Assembly (NCBI GenBank): GCA_023391285.1 | Contig: JAEWBF010000132.1 | Location: 1-64,000 of the forward strand | Direction: 5' to 3' | Origin: Verrucomicrobiota bacterium | GTDB taxonomy: Bacteria > Verrucomicrobiota > Verrucomicrobiia > Opitutales > Opitutaceae | DNA length: 64,000 bases | Shown: piece after piece, positions 26,029 through 35,220 of the stretch | Layout: every line of letters begins with the position of its first letter | Position numbering within the stretch: position 1 is the first letter of the stretch | Program-made: the position numbers and the translations under genes | The notes under the pieces: generated by a model | Databases searched by the model: none | Told to the model about the DNA's origin: nothing | The model's input: only the letters and a program-made list of their open reading frames with translations

Positions 26029-27666
26029 TTAGAACGACTCGCCGTTGGCCCTGGTGCCGCAGAGCGAGACCTCGAGGCCGAGTTCGGCGGCGAGCGCGGC
26101 TTTCGCGTAGAGGGCGAGATCGGCGGCACGCGCGTTGTGCGCGTAGGCGACCTGGATGTGGTTACTCTTGTGGCGAGCCATCATCTGGTCGCGGCTTACG
26201 CCGTAGGTGACCGCGTGCATGATCGGCCATTGGAAGGTGGTCTCTTTCCAACGGCGCTCCGTCTCCTCGCGTGGGAGGCTGATGACCTTGGCGCGACCGA
26301 GGTCCATCTTGAGTCTTCCGTTCTCCACGAACACGCGGCTCCAGACGATTTCTCCGGGCTTGGCGATACCGCGCAGCGTGCCGCCTCCGAGACGAAAATA
26401 CATGCCTGGTTGACGATGGGAATCGGAGCCGGCCCAACCGTCGACGTGGTGATCCGCGGGGGCACTGCCCGAAATAAGGAAGACCCAGACGTAGTCGTCG
26501 GTGGTGCCTGATTTATCCCAATCGCCCCAGCGCAGATCGTGCAACGTATTGGCGCGAGGTTGACCGAGGGCCTGGTGCACCCGATCGGTGAAGAGTCCGT
26601 CGAGACCGGCGCATTCGTCGACTTCGTTGAAATGCGGGATGGGTTCGCCGTCGCGAATGATCGAGCCATCGGCGCGTTTGACGGGCGGGCGCTCGGTCGA
26701 GTTGAGGGTGCCTTCGACGAGATCGGACGCAGGCAGAAGGTCTTTGAGCCCCTGCTGGTATTGGATGCCGATGGTTTCGCATCCGAATTCGTCGGCGAGG
26801 CGCACGGCGGCGATGTAGGTTTTGCACTGCCAGAGCACCTGTTGCTCGGTGAGGTCGGTTTCCTCGTTGGAGCCGAAGTGAAACGTGAATCCTTTTTTCT
26901 GATACCACTTCAGCACGGCACGCGCTTCCTGGTCGGAAACCTGGGTGGCTGCGTGGTAGAGAGAGGATTGCGAGAGGCGTTCCTTGTAGACGCCGGTGGG
27001 GAAGAGGAGCTCGTCGGGGATGATCGCGTTATACATGCCCATGCAGCCCTCGTCGAAGACACCCATGATCGATTTGCGGCGGCGGAGGTCCGCGGCGATT
27101 CGTTTCGCGACGGCCTTGGCCTTGGCGGGAACGGAGGCTTTGGCGAGCGGCCGCACGTGGGAGGTGGGATGTTTCACCACGCCGGATTTGAGCCAGCGTT
27201 CGAGCCCGCGAAGGAAGAGGGCGTCGTCGAAGTTGTCGCTCCAAAGCGTGGAGTATTTGACGCCCGCCTTGGTGAGAGAGCCGTTCAGATTGAGCATGCC
27301 GACAAGGCCTGGCCACGTGCCGGACCAGTTCGCGACGTTCAGGATGGGAGCGCGGTGCGAGATGAGTCCGTGCAGCAGATGGTGCGAATACTGCCAGACG
27401 CTTTCGGCGACGATGAGGGGCGTGTGCGGATCGATCTGCGCGAAGACCTCCATGCCCTCTTTTTGCGACCCGATGAAACCGTGCTTCAAAGCGGGCTTAT
27501 AAGGGTGGGCGCGGACGAGTTTGTAGCCGAGGGACGCGACGACCTCGGTCAGGCGGGCTTCCATCGCGGCTTGCGCGGGCCAGCATTTTTCGTTGGCCGA
27601 TTGGCGGAGGTCGCCGTTCGCGACGAGTAAAATGGTGCGGGAGGAGCGGGTGGGGCGAGAAGGCAT
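26029..27666 (-). CDS. L-fucose isomerase-like protein
   Basis: A 545-residue protein with the layout of the L-fucose/L-arabinose isomerase superfamily. The N-terminal Rossmann-like part (TILLVANGDLRQSANEKCW) is followed by the central FDEGCMGMYNAIIPDE segment, LADEFGCETIGIQYQQGLKD, and a C-terminal histidine cluster ARHKSNHIQVAYAHN that would complete the metal site. It would convert an aldose such as L-fucose to the ketose. It is co-transcribed with a class II aldolase and lies next to the GH29 fucosidase, which supports a deoxysugar substrate. The divergent araC at 27775 is the likely regulator. Similarity to characterised isomerases appears distant, so the exact reaction is inferred. Confidence 0.68.
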   Translation of the reverse strand: MPSRPTRSSRTILLVANGDLRQSANEKCWPAQAAMEARLTEVVASLGYKLVRAHPYKPALKHGFIGSQKEGMEVFAQIDPHTPLIVAESVWQYSHHLLHGLISHRAPILNVANWSGTWPGLVGMLNLNGSLTKAGVKYSTLWSDNFDDALFLRGLERWLKSGVVKHPTSHVRPLAKASVPAKAKAVAKRIAADLRRRKSIMGVFDEGCMGMYNAIIPDELLFPTGVYKERLSQSSLYHAATQVSDQEARAVLKWYQKKGFTFHFGSNEETDLTEQQVLWQCKTYIAAVRLADEFGCETIGIQYQQGLKDLLPASDLVEGTLNSTERPPVKRADGSIIRDGEPIPHFNEVDECAGLDGLFTDRVHQALGQPRANTLHDLRWGDWDKSGTTDDYVWVFLISGSAPADHHVDGWAGSDSHRQPGMYFRLGGGTLRGIAKPGEIVWSRVFVENGRLKMDLGRAKVISLPREETERRWKETTFQWPIMHAVTYGVSRDQMMARHKSNHIQVAYAHNARAADLALYAKAALAAELGLEVSLCGTRANGESF

Positions 27667-27774
27667 GGGATAGAGATTATTGGCTGACGAACACGGAGGG
27701 TGAGTCGCAGTTTACCTTAGACGAGGAGATTCGAGAATGGACAAAGCTGCCCGCATGCTGGAGAAAACTGACGC

Positions 27775-28686
27775 ATGACTTGGCCGGCTGGATCGAGCCT
27801 CTCACCGGCACTGCGCGACCGCTTGCTGGCGTCGGGTGTCACCGGGTCGCGCTACGTTTTCTTCAACCTCGCGCCGCCGAAGCAGACGCGTTGGTCGCTG
27901 GCTGTGGCTGGCCGGGAGGAGTGCGCGCCGGACTATCTCGTCAGCCGCGAAAACTATCCATTTCACGTGTTCGAATATGTGGCGGCCGGGCGAGGGGTCG
28001 TGCGATTGGGCAACGGTCGCGAACAGAAGATCGGGCCGGGTTCGATTTACGCGTATGGACCGGTCATGAGTTGTTGGATACGCTCCGATCCGGCTGAGCC
28101 CTTGACCAAGTTCTTCTTTGCGCTGGCCGGTCGGGAGGCGGCGGCGCAACTGGCGGCGGCGAGATTGCCGGCGGGCAGCGTGCGGCGCTTTGCGGCGGCT
28201 GCGGAGGGGCTCACGATCGCGGAAGACGTCATTCACGAAGGCGCGCGGCAGGGGAGCTACGCGGCGGAGATTTGCTTGAAGCTGGTTGAAATTCTGCTGC
28301 TCAAAGCGGCGGATGCCGGGGGACACGCGGCGGCGGGGGATGATCGCGCGCGGGAGAATTTCCTCCGTTGCCGTTCCATCATCGAGACGCAGACGGCCGC
28401 GCTTTCATCGCTGGAGGAAATCGCCGCCGCGGTCGGATTGGAGCCCGAAAGCGTGTGCCGGCTTTTCCAACGCTTCCAGGGCACGAGCCCGTATCAGTAT
28501 TTACTACGACGCAAGATGATGCTCGCGGCGGAATTCCTCGTTCAATCGGGTGGGCTCGTGAAGGAAGCGGCGGCGCAGGTCGGATTCGAGGATCCCTACC
28601 ATTTCGCGCGCTGCTTCAGAGCCGTGCATGGGGTGACGCCGTCCGACGTGCGACACTTTCGCAGAGGAGAAAGGCCGCAGAGGTAG
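27775..28686 (+). CDS. AraC-family transcriptional regulator
   Basis: A 303-residue protein. The N-terminal domain contains FHVFEYVAAGRGVVRL and IGPGSIYAYGPVM, a cupin-like ligand domain. The C-terminal DNA-binding region shows SSLEEIAAAVGLEPESVCRLF and VKEAAAQVGFEDPYHFARCF, the two helix-turn-helix units. It is transcribed away from the isomerase/aldolase pair across a 108-base gap, the usual arrangement for an AraC activator of that operon. The Gfo/Idh/MocA gene 254 bases downstream may share its control. Confidence 0.9.
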   Translation: MTWPAGSSLSPALRDRLLASGVTGSRYVFFNLAPPKQTRWSLAVAGREECAPDYLVSRENYPFHVFEYVAAGRGVVRLGNGREQKIGPGSIYAYGPVMSCWIRSDPAEPLTKFFFALAGREAAAQLAAARLPAGSVRRFAAAAEGLTIAEDVIHEGARQGSYAAEICLKLVEILLLKAADAGGHAAAGDDRARENFLRCRSIIETQTAALSSLEEIAAAVGLEPESVCRLFQRFQGTSPYQYLLRRKMMLAAEFLVQSGGLVKEAAAQVGFEDPYHFARCFRAVHGVTPSDVRHFRRGERPQR

Positions 28687-28940
28687 AGGTGAGGAAAGGC
28701 GTGGTTGAGGCGACGGTGAATGAACGCGATTTGGAATTGAGCTCGGCGCGCAACCATCGCGGCAGGGAGGGACATGATCTTAGCGGGGGCGCATTCGCGA
28801 CGAGGACGGTGGCGGCGAGGTGGCGGGCATTCTTCATGCGCAGGATGAAGACGCGGATCAACGGGTCGGTCGCGACACGGTGAAGTAAAACAAGTGAGTC
28901 TCGCATTGCCGCCGAATCGGAATAACGACTCAGTTTCCCC

Positions 28941-30308
28941 ATGGATATCAACCGCCGCGAATTCATCTTTCAATCTGCACTGGCGTCCGCCGCGGCGCTG
29001 GTCCTGCCGTCTTTGACCTCGTGCACGTCACCGCGCGCGAAGGTGCGGCGTCCGGATCCGTCAGGGCGAATCAACCTCGGCGTCATCGGTTATGGCACGA
29101 TCGCGTTTTCCACCGTGCCGAACTTCCTGGCGGATCCGCGCGTGCAGGTGGTCGCGGTCGCCGATCCGGTGTCGGAGCTGGGCAATTACGGTTATTCCGG
29201 CGAAGCGCGGGGCGGGCGGTTGGTGGGGCAGCGGACGGTCGAGGCGTATTATGCCGAGCATCAACCGAGCGGAACGTTCAAGGGTTGCCGCGTTTACGAG
29301 GATTTCCGGGAGATGTTGGCGCGCGAGGATCTCGATGCGATCTACGTCGCCACGCCGGACCACTGGCATTGCGCGGCGACGTTGCTCGGCGCGAAACAGG
29401 GCAAACACATCTATACGCAGAAGCCGCTCTCGCTCACGGTCGAGGAAGGGCAGCGGATGACGCGCGCGGTGCGCGAGGCCGGCGTGACGTTTCAAACCGG
29501 ATCGCAGCAACGAAGCTCGACCCACTTTCGCACCGCGTGCGAGTTGATCCGCAACGGCCGCCTCGGTCGCGTGAAGAATGTTAAGATCGGTTTCAGCGGC
29601 GGGCATACGAACTGGTCCCGGCTGGGCGATCGCAAGCAGCCCGAGCCGGTGCCGCCGGAGCTGAATTGGGATCTATGGCTTGGGCCGGCCCCGAAACGCG
29701 ATTACGCGCCCGCATTGCTGCAGCTCAACTGGCGCCACAACTTCGACTATTCCGGCGGGTTTATCACCGACTGGGGCGCGCATCATCTCGATATTTTGCA
29801 ATGGGCGCTCGGAACGGATGATTCGGGCCCGGTGAGCATTGAAAACATCAAGGCGACGCTGCCGCCGGAGACGGATCTTTATAACACCCCGACGGAGTTT
29901 TCGTTCGACGTTGTTTATGCGAACGGCGTTCGCGCGAATGTCGCGCACAACAATCGCAACGGTCTGTTGTTCGAAGGCGAAGATGGACGCTCGCTCTTTG
30001 TCGCGCGCGGTATTCTCGAGTCGAATCCCGACAGCGTGCGGCGCGAACGAATCGGGCCGGGCGAAGTCCGGCTCTACGAGAGCAACATGCACGAGAAGAA
30101 TTTCGTCGACAGCATCTACAGCGGAGAGCCGACGATCACGCCGGTGGAGATCGGCCATCGTTCCATCTCGATCGCGCACCTCGCGAACATCGCTATTCGC
30201 CTCGGTCGTTCGAGCCTGCGGTGGGATCCCGCGACGGAAAGCGTGATCAACGATCCGGACGCGAATCGGATGCTCTCGCGTCCGATGCGCAAGGCCTACG
30301 CGGTCTAG
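28941..30308 (+). CDS. Gfo/Idh/MocA-family oxidoreductase, Tat-exported (possibly lipoprotein)
   Basis: A 455-residue protein. The N-terminus MDINRREFIFQSALASAAAL is a twin-arginine signal followed by LPSLTSC, a plausible lipobox with Cys27. The NAD(P)-binding fold starts at INLGVIGYGTIAF (about 44-56), with VVAVADPV after it and the family segment AIYVATPDHWHCAAT and then TQKPLS. The C-terminal dehydrogenase domain includes the GGFITDWGAHHLDI motif. Such exported members are abundant in Verrucomicrobia and Planctomycetes; some oxidise or rearrange glycosides with tightly bound cofactor. The nearby fucosidase and isomerase suggest a sugar substrate, not proven. Confidence 0.88.
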   Translation: MDINRREFIFQSALASAAALVLPSLTSCTSPRAKVRRPDPSGRINLGVIGYGTIAFSTVPNFLADPRVQVVAVADPVSELGNYGYSGEARGGRLVGQRTVEAYYAEHQPSGTFKGCRVYEDFREMLAREDLDAIYVATPDHWHCAATLLGAKQGKHIYTQKPLSLTVEEGQRMTRAVREAGVTFQTGSQQRSSTHFRTACELIRNGRLGRVKNVKIGFSGGHTNWSRLGDRKQPEPVPPELNWDLWLGPAPKRDYAPALLQLNWRHNFDYSGGFITDWGAHHLDILQWALGTDDSGPVSIENIKATLPPETDLYNTPTEFSFDVVYANGVRANVAHNNRNGLLFEGEDGRSLFVARGILESNPDSVRRERIGPGEVRLYESNMHEKNFVDSIYSGEPTITPVEIGHRSISIAHLANIAIRLGRSSLRWDPATESVINDPDANRMLSRPMRKAYAV

Positions 30309-30329
30309 GCGCGGAAGGCTTGGAAGCGG

Positions 30330-33326
30330 TCAGCGTTCCTGAGGCGCGCCGGACAGCCGTCGCGCCTCTTCGCGCGTGAGGGTGAACCCCGGCGCGATGG
30401 CGCGGCTTTCAGGATCGGCAAAAAACCAGCGGCCCCACTCGGCGTAAGGGTCGTCATCGCGCAGCGCCTGGATTTGGGTCTGGAGGAGTTCGAGCGCGCC
30501 GGTGGGTAAGTAGGGGTGAAGCTGTCCATTTTCGGATACGCGCTTCCCGCCGCAAAGCGTGGCGAGTTCGAGCAACCAGCCTGGGGCCGCGGCGCCGGCG
30601 GCGGGTGGTGGTGGGACCGACCAGAAATGAAAGCCGGTGTCGGGGCGCGTCTCGGTGCGGACGAATCTTCCATCGGGACTGAACTCGATCTGGTCGACGC
30701 GCGTGACTCCGTGGCGGAAGGGATCGGCAATCGGCAACGCGTAATTGATGTCCCAGACTTGCGCCGTGCCTTCGTCGGTGGCGGTGACGAGCCGCGTGTC
30801 GTCCGGGCTAAACTGCACGGTTCGCAGCGCGCCATCGACCTCGATCGACTGCAGCGGATTTCCACCGTTGACCGCATCGCGCACGACGATCACGCGGTCG
30901 GCGGTAAAGGTCGCGACTTTGCGACCGTCGGACGTAAACACGCCCTGGCCCCACATTCCGGGTTGACGAAAGAGCGGGCTAAGCGGCTCGGCGGAGGCGC
31001 CGTCCCAGAGGCGGATGGAAGAATGGCGACTGCCGGTGACGATGCGCAGGCCGTCGGGGCTGAATTGGGCCTGGGAAATGTTGGTCGGTTGACGTCCAAA
31101 ATCGGCGAGAGGTTCTCCTGTCTCAGGATTCCAGATACGCGCCTGACCTTCGATGCTGCCCACGAGCAGCCTCCGGCCATCGGGACTGAAATTGGCAAAG
31201 CGGGCCAAGCTATGGCTGATGGTGGTGACGATTTCGCGACCGATCGGGAGGCCGGTTCGCAGCTCCCACACCCGCATTCGGCGGGCGGCGGAGAGCGCGA
31301 CGCGATCCAGCGAGGGACTAAAGATCGGCCACGCATTGTCGAGGGGAGCATCGGCGAGCGATACGACCCGATCGACGAGGTGCCCCTTCAGCCACCAGGC
31401 CTGCCAGGCGCCCGCTTCGGTTTGCACCACGAGAACGCGTCCATCTTTGCGCAGATGAGCGCTTCGCACCTTTTCCGGATAAGCGAGGCGCGCGATCTCT
31501 CGTCCCGACGCGAGTTCGAGAATGCGTCCATGGTTGCTGCCCATCCACAGCACACGCGTCGGACTTCCGGGCAGAAAAGGCGCCGGCAGTCCGGAAGTGC
31601 GGGGAAGCTGCAGGGCCTGAGCGCCCTGCGATTGATCCCGCGGTCGCCCGTTCCGGGCGACGCTGAACCGGAAGAGTGCGCCGTCTTCCGTGCCAACGAT
31701 GACTTGCGAGCCATCTGGCGCGAGGGCGACGGCCGGCACGCCGCGCAGCTGAAGCGTCGGCTCGGCGAGCAACTCGCCCGTCGTGGCGCTCCAGATTCGC
31801 GCAAGACCTTCGCTGGTGGTCATCAGGACTCGGCCGTCGAGGCTGAACGTGACGCTCGCCACGTTCGCCCCGTGCTGAAGCGGAGCCATGCGAGGCGCAC
31901 CCGTTTCGAGATCCCATAAGTCCACGGTCTCCGCGTTTCCCCATGTTACCAACACACGCGCATCGGGAGAAAACGCGTATTTGGTCGGATCGATAAAGCT
32001 GCCCGCGGGCAGATGAGCCAGCCGAGTCAGTGTTTCCGCGTCGAAGACGTGAAGGCCTTTTCCCCAGCACACGATCCGCCGGCCATCGGGGCTATAGAGC
32101 AGCCAGCCGCCTTCCTCGACGAGGTGCGTTGGACCGATGGGCAGTCCGTCCGGCAACGACCAGAGCCGCAGCTGATACGGTTGATCGCCCCGGTCGCGAT
32201 GCAAGGTGACCATCCTTTGGCCGTCGGGGCTGGTGATGAGCCGGTCGCGTGTGACAGCGATCGGCAGCGTCAATTCGATCTCCGCGTGAGGCGTATCCGT
32301 TGACCTGAGACGAACGCGATTGCTCGGTCCCCGTTCGCCGCTCGCGGTCCACGCCAGCCATTTGGGACCGGCCGAAAGCATGGCGTCATACGGCACGGGC
32401 GGCCCGACCATCCGCCCGGAAGCGGCGTCGCAGAGCATCATGGTATTGCTCGACAGCTTCGTGGTCACGAGATCGGTGGAGTTGGGCACGATCTGGCAGC
32501 CGAGCGGGTCGTTATCGAAATCCATCTCGTTGAGGAGGCGCCCGGTCTGGCGGTCGAGCGTTCTGATCACACCGTCGGCGCAGTAGATCAGGATAAATTT
32601 GCGCGTAGGCAGGTAGGGAATGCCTCCGGTCAAAGGTCGGGGCAGCCGATGCCGCGTCTCCGCGCCGGTGCGCAGATCGACGGCCGAAACTTCGCCGTCC
32701 CGCCACACCGTGACGACGCGCTGGCCGTCGTCGGAGTAATCGAGCCCGAGCACGGGCGAGGGATGTTGCGCGATCAGGCCTTCGGGCAAGAGGAACGAGC
32801 GCGACGTCAGAATCGACGCGATGCGCGGCGCGATGGTGGGATTTGCGGGATCTTGTTCCGCGGCGTGAACGAAGTAGGCGAGCGCGTCGGCGGTGCGTCC
32901 CTGGGCGAGACGCTGCGTCGCGAGATCGATGACGGCCCGGCTCGCGCGCCGGGCTTCCCTCGTTCGCGCTTGCTCCGCTTCGCGGCGGAGTTCGGTTTGG
33001 GCGCGTTCCGCGAGAACGGCGCGATCGCGCGCAGCGGTTTCACGGGCGAGCGAGAGGCGGGTGGAGACAACGGAGTAGAGGAGCGCCACGACCACCAGTC
33101 CGGTCGCAAGCACGGGCGTGCGGTGTCGTTTGACGAACTTGCGGGCGAGATAGAGGCGGCTTGGCGGCCGAGCCAGCACCGGCTCGTTGGCGAGATAGCG
33201 CGTGAGATCCGCGCTCAATGCGCTCACGGTTTCGTAGCGACGCGCCGGATCGTTCTCGAGACAGCGCATCACGATCCAGTCGAGGATCGGTGCGGAGAAT
33301 GGATTCGAGCTGTGTTGAATCGACAT
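30330..33326 (-). CDS. C-terminal part of Ser/Thr kinase: membrane helix and WD40-type sensor domain (frameshifted from kinase)
   Basis: 998 codons that continue the kinase at 33040-34344 in another frame. The start of the open frame overlaps the kinase; real homology begins at ILDWIVMRCLENDPARRYET, the conserved C-lobe end of this kinase class. Then RKFVKRHRTPVLATGLVVVA marks the single transmembrane helix (about 72-92), and a helical linker follows (95-130). The rest is a long series of WD40-like blades (repeats of 'SPDGRRI/L..' such as FSPDGRRLLVG and FSPDGLRIVTG) likely forming beta-propellers outside the cytoplasm. A spare base near 33284-33285 separates the two frames, so as sequenced this half would not be made with the kinase unless frameshifting occurs. 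Confidence 0.8.
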   Translation of the reverse strand: MSIQHSSNPFSAPILDWIVMRCLENDPARRYETVSALSADLTRYLANEPVLARPPSRLYLARKFVKRHRTPVLATGLVVVALLYSVVSTRLSLARETAARDRAVLAERAQTELRREAEQARTREARRASRAVIDLATQRLAQGRTADALAYFVHAAEQDPANPTIAPRIASILTSRSFLLPEGLIAQHPSPVLGLDYSDDGQRVVTVWRDGEVSAVDLRTGAETRHRLPRPLTGGIPYLPTRKFILIYCADGVIRTLDRQTGRLLNEMDFDNDPLGCQIVPNSTDLVTTKLSSNTMMLCDAASGRMVGPPVPYDAMLSAGPKWLAWTASGERGPSNRVRLRSTDTPHAEIELTLPIAVTRDRLITSPDGQRMVTLHRDRGDQPYQLRLWSLPDGLPIGPTHLVEEGGWLLYSPDGRRIVCWGKGLHVFDAETLTRLAHLPAGSFIDPTKYAFSPDARVLVTWGNAETVDLWDLETGAPRMAPLQHGANVASVTFSLDGRVLMTTSEGLARIWSATTGELLAEPTLQLRGVPAVALAPDGSQVIVGTEDGALFRFSVARNGRPRDQSQGAQALQLPRTSGLPAPFLPGSPTRVLWMGSNHGRILELASGREIARLAYPEKVRSAHLRKDGRVLVVQTEAGAWQAWWLKGHLVDRVVSLADAPLDNAWPIFSPSLDRVALSAARRMRVWELRTGLPIGREIVTTISHSLARFANFSPDGRRLLVGSIEGQARIWNPETGEPLADFGRQPTNISQAQFSPDGLRIVTGSRHSSIRLWDGASAEPLSPLFRQPGMWGQGVFTSDGRKVATFTADRVIVVRDAVNGGNPLQSIEVDGALRTVQFSPDDTRLVTATDEGTAQVWDINYALPIADPFRHGVTRVDQIEFSPDGRFVRTETRPDTGFHFWSVPPPPAAGAAAPGWLLELATLCGGKRVSENGQLHPYLPTGALELLQTQIQALRDDDPYAEWGRWFFADPESRAIAPGFTLTREEARRLSGAPQER

Positions 33327-34344
33327 CGCGGCGGGCGGCGACCTCTGCTCTTTCCGGTTTGGGAAGCGAGGCCACGCGGCGAGAGGGGCGAATCGGTTCC
33401 GTCTCGCGGACGAGCCGGCGCAGGTCCTCGAAATTTCGCGGCTCCAGCACGTCGCGATCGTAGGGCGGATGTCCGACGAGGATCTCGTAGAGAAGTGCGC
33501 CGAGAGAATAGACGTCGCTTCGCGTGTCGGCGGCGCGGCCGTCGACGTCCATCTGTTCCGGGCTCGTGTAGGCCGGTGTGCCGATGAACGTGTGTTGGAC
33601 GGTGACCAACGTTCGATCGGCGAGGGGAGCGCTGATCGCTTTGGCGATGCCGAAATCGATCAGCTTCGGCAGCGGCGCGCCGCCCTCCCGTGCGACCAGG
33701 ATGTTGGACGGTTTCAGGTCGCGGTGAATGATCCCTTTTTGATGCGCGTGCTGCAGCGCGCCGCAGACTTGGATGAATAGTTCTAGCCGCTCGCGGAGGG
33801 TGAGACGGTGTTCATCGCAATAGCCGGTGATGGGCGAGCCGTGGATCAGCTCCATGACGAGAAAGGGCCGCCCGATGTCCGTGACGCCAGCGTCGAACAC
33901 GCGCGCGATGTTCGGGTGCTCCATCAAGGCGAGGGCCTGCCGTTCCGTTTCGAAGCGCGCGATAAATTCGCGGGTTTCCATCCCGAGCCGCAGGATTTTC
34001 AACGCCACCCTTCGTTGCACGGGGGCGGTTTGGTCGGCCAGGAAGACCACGCTGAAACCGCCTTCGCCGATGCGCTCGATCAATTCATATTCGCCAATCT
34101 TGTCGCCGGGCCGCGGATCCGGGGGCACGCGGGCGGCAAACTCGCGGGGGACGCGGACGTCCTCTTGCGCCGGTTTTTCCAGGAAGTCGCTGTTGTTCTC
34201 GTAGCCCTGCACCAGTCCGAGCACGCGCTCGGCGGTGGAGGAGTCGCCATTGCAGCATTGCAGGACGAATTGCGCGCGCTGGGTCGGCGGGATCGCCAAG
34301 GCGGCATTGAAGATCTCCTCCTCGATTTGGGCGGAACGTTTCAT
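33040..34344 (-). CDS. Serine/threonine protein kinase, N-terminal part (frame lost near 33285)
   Basis: The first about 353 of 434 codons are a Hanks-type kinase: a helical N-terminal segment (1-80), glycine loop IGEGGFS (92-98), K116 in VALKIL, catalytic HRDLKPSN (207-214) and DFG (230-232), then FIGTPAYTSPEQM. After VDSTQLESILRTD the frame turns into arginine-rich nonsense, while the expected LDWIVMRCLE continues in the overlapping frame at 33326 downward. One extra C (minus strand, at about 33284-33285) explains it. Intact, the protein would be about 1,340 residues with a membrane helix and WD40-type sensor. It starts about 100 bases after an ECF sigma gene on the same strand, a recurrent pairing in this phylum. 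Confidence 0.82.
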   Translation of the reverse strand: MKRSAQIEEEIFNAALAIPPTQRAQFVLQCCNGDSSTAERVLGLVQGYENNSDFLEKPAQEDVRVPREFAARVPPDPRPGDKIGEYELIERIGEGGFSVVFLADQTAPVQRRVALKILRLGMETREFIARFETERQALALMEHPNIARVFDAGVTDIGRPFLVMELIHGSPITGYCDEHRLTLRERLELFIQVCGALQHAHQKGIIHRDLKPSNILVAREGGAPLPKLIDFGIAKAISAPLADRTLVTVQHTFIGTPAYTSPEQMDVDGRAADTRSDVYSLGALLYEILVGHPPYDRDVLEPRNFEDLRRLVRETEPIRPSRRVASLPKPERAEVAARRDVDSTQLESILRTDPRLDRDALSRERSGASLRNRERIERGSHALSRQRAGAGSAAKPPLSRPQVRQTTPHARACDRTGGRGAPLLRCLHPPLARP

Positions 34345-34447
34345 CCGATTGGCTGCTGTTCCAAATACGGGATTCGGTGAACGAAAGGATCACGCGGACG
34401 CGTTTTTCCGAGCGGGAAGAGTTCGGGCGTGGGGGGCTGTGCTGACG

Positions 34448-34999
34448 TTACCCTTTCAACTCGCGGCCCAACCATCCTCGCGCGTAAGCCCACCATCGCT
34501 TGGCGGTGGGCTCTGCGATGCCGAGGGTTTCTGCCGCTTCCTCGATCGAGAGGCCGCCGAAGTAGCGCAGCTTCACCAGTTCCGCTTTGCGCGGATCCTC
34601 GGCGGCGAATTTTTCCAACGCTTCGTGCACCGCGAGGATCTGGTCGTCGTCGGAAGGTGCGGCGACCTGGATGTCGTCGAGGTTCAGCCGCTGCTGTCCG
34701 CCGCCATGTCGCGCCGCCCGGCGCCGTCGCGCGCGGTCGACTAGAATCGAGCGCATCACCGTCGAGGCGACCGCGAAAAAGTGGGCGCGGCTTCGCCAAC
34801 CGACCATGTGGTCGCCTCCCATGCGCAGCCAAGCATCGTGCACGAGGGCGGTGGGTTGCAGCGTCGGATCCGCGCCGCCCGGGATGATGCGGCGAGCGGC
34901 CATCTGGCGCAGCTCATCGTAAACCAGCGGAATCAAGCGATGACCCGCAGCGGGGTCGCCATTCGCCATGGCATGCAACAACTGCGTGACGTCATTCAC
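34448..34999 (-). CDS. ECF-type RNA polymerase sigma factor
   Basis: A 183-residue sigma-70 family protein of the ECF type. Region 2 is visible in LVYDELRQMAARRI ... LVHDAWLRMGG and FFAVASTVMRSILVDRARRR; region 4 in KAELVKLRYFGGLSIEEAAE, followed by LGIAEPTAKRWWAYARGWL, the promoter-binding helix. Length and the WWAYARGWL ending fit the ECF class found next to membrane Ser/Thr kinases in Planctomycetes, Verrucomicrobia and Acidobacteria. The kinase gene lies just downstream, so its activity is probably set by phosphorylation rather than by a classical anti-sigma factor; none is seen nearby. Confidence 0.9.
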   Translation of the reverse strand: MNDVTQLLHAMANGDPAAGHRLIPLVYDELRQMAARRIIPGGADPTLQPTALVHDAWLRMGGDHMVGWRSRAHFFAVASTVMRSILVDRARRRRAARHGGGQQRLNLDDIQVAAPSDDDQILAVHEALEKFAAEDPRKAELVKLRYFGGLSIEEAAETLGIAEPTAKRWWAYARGWLGRELKG

Positions 35000-35220
35000 G
35001 GGGCCGTGGGGTTACGACGGAGCATGCGGCGGGAAGGTTGGTGGGGGCCGAGGTGTTTGGACATGGGTCTCATGAACGAGTTCTGTGCGATGATCACGCG
35101 GCGGGTCAGGGCGGGCGCACTCCGGCGGACAATCCGATGATCCTTTCCGATGCCGGATTTCGTGTTGGTAGATGCCGCCAGAGATTCGCCGCGTTTCGGC
35201 GTTTCGGCGGCTTCTCCCTC

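Noticed and set aside
33270..33330. Programmed +1 frameshift in the kinase gene.
   Set aside because: No slippery codon, stop codon or stimulatory structure is seen at GATCCTCGAC. A simple extra base is the better explanation.
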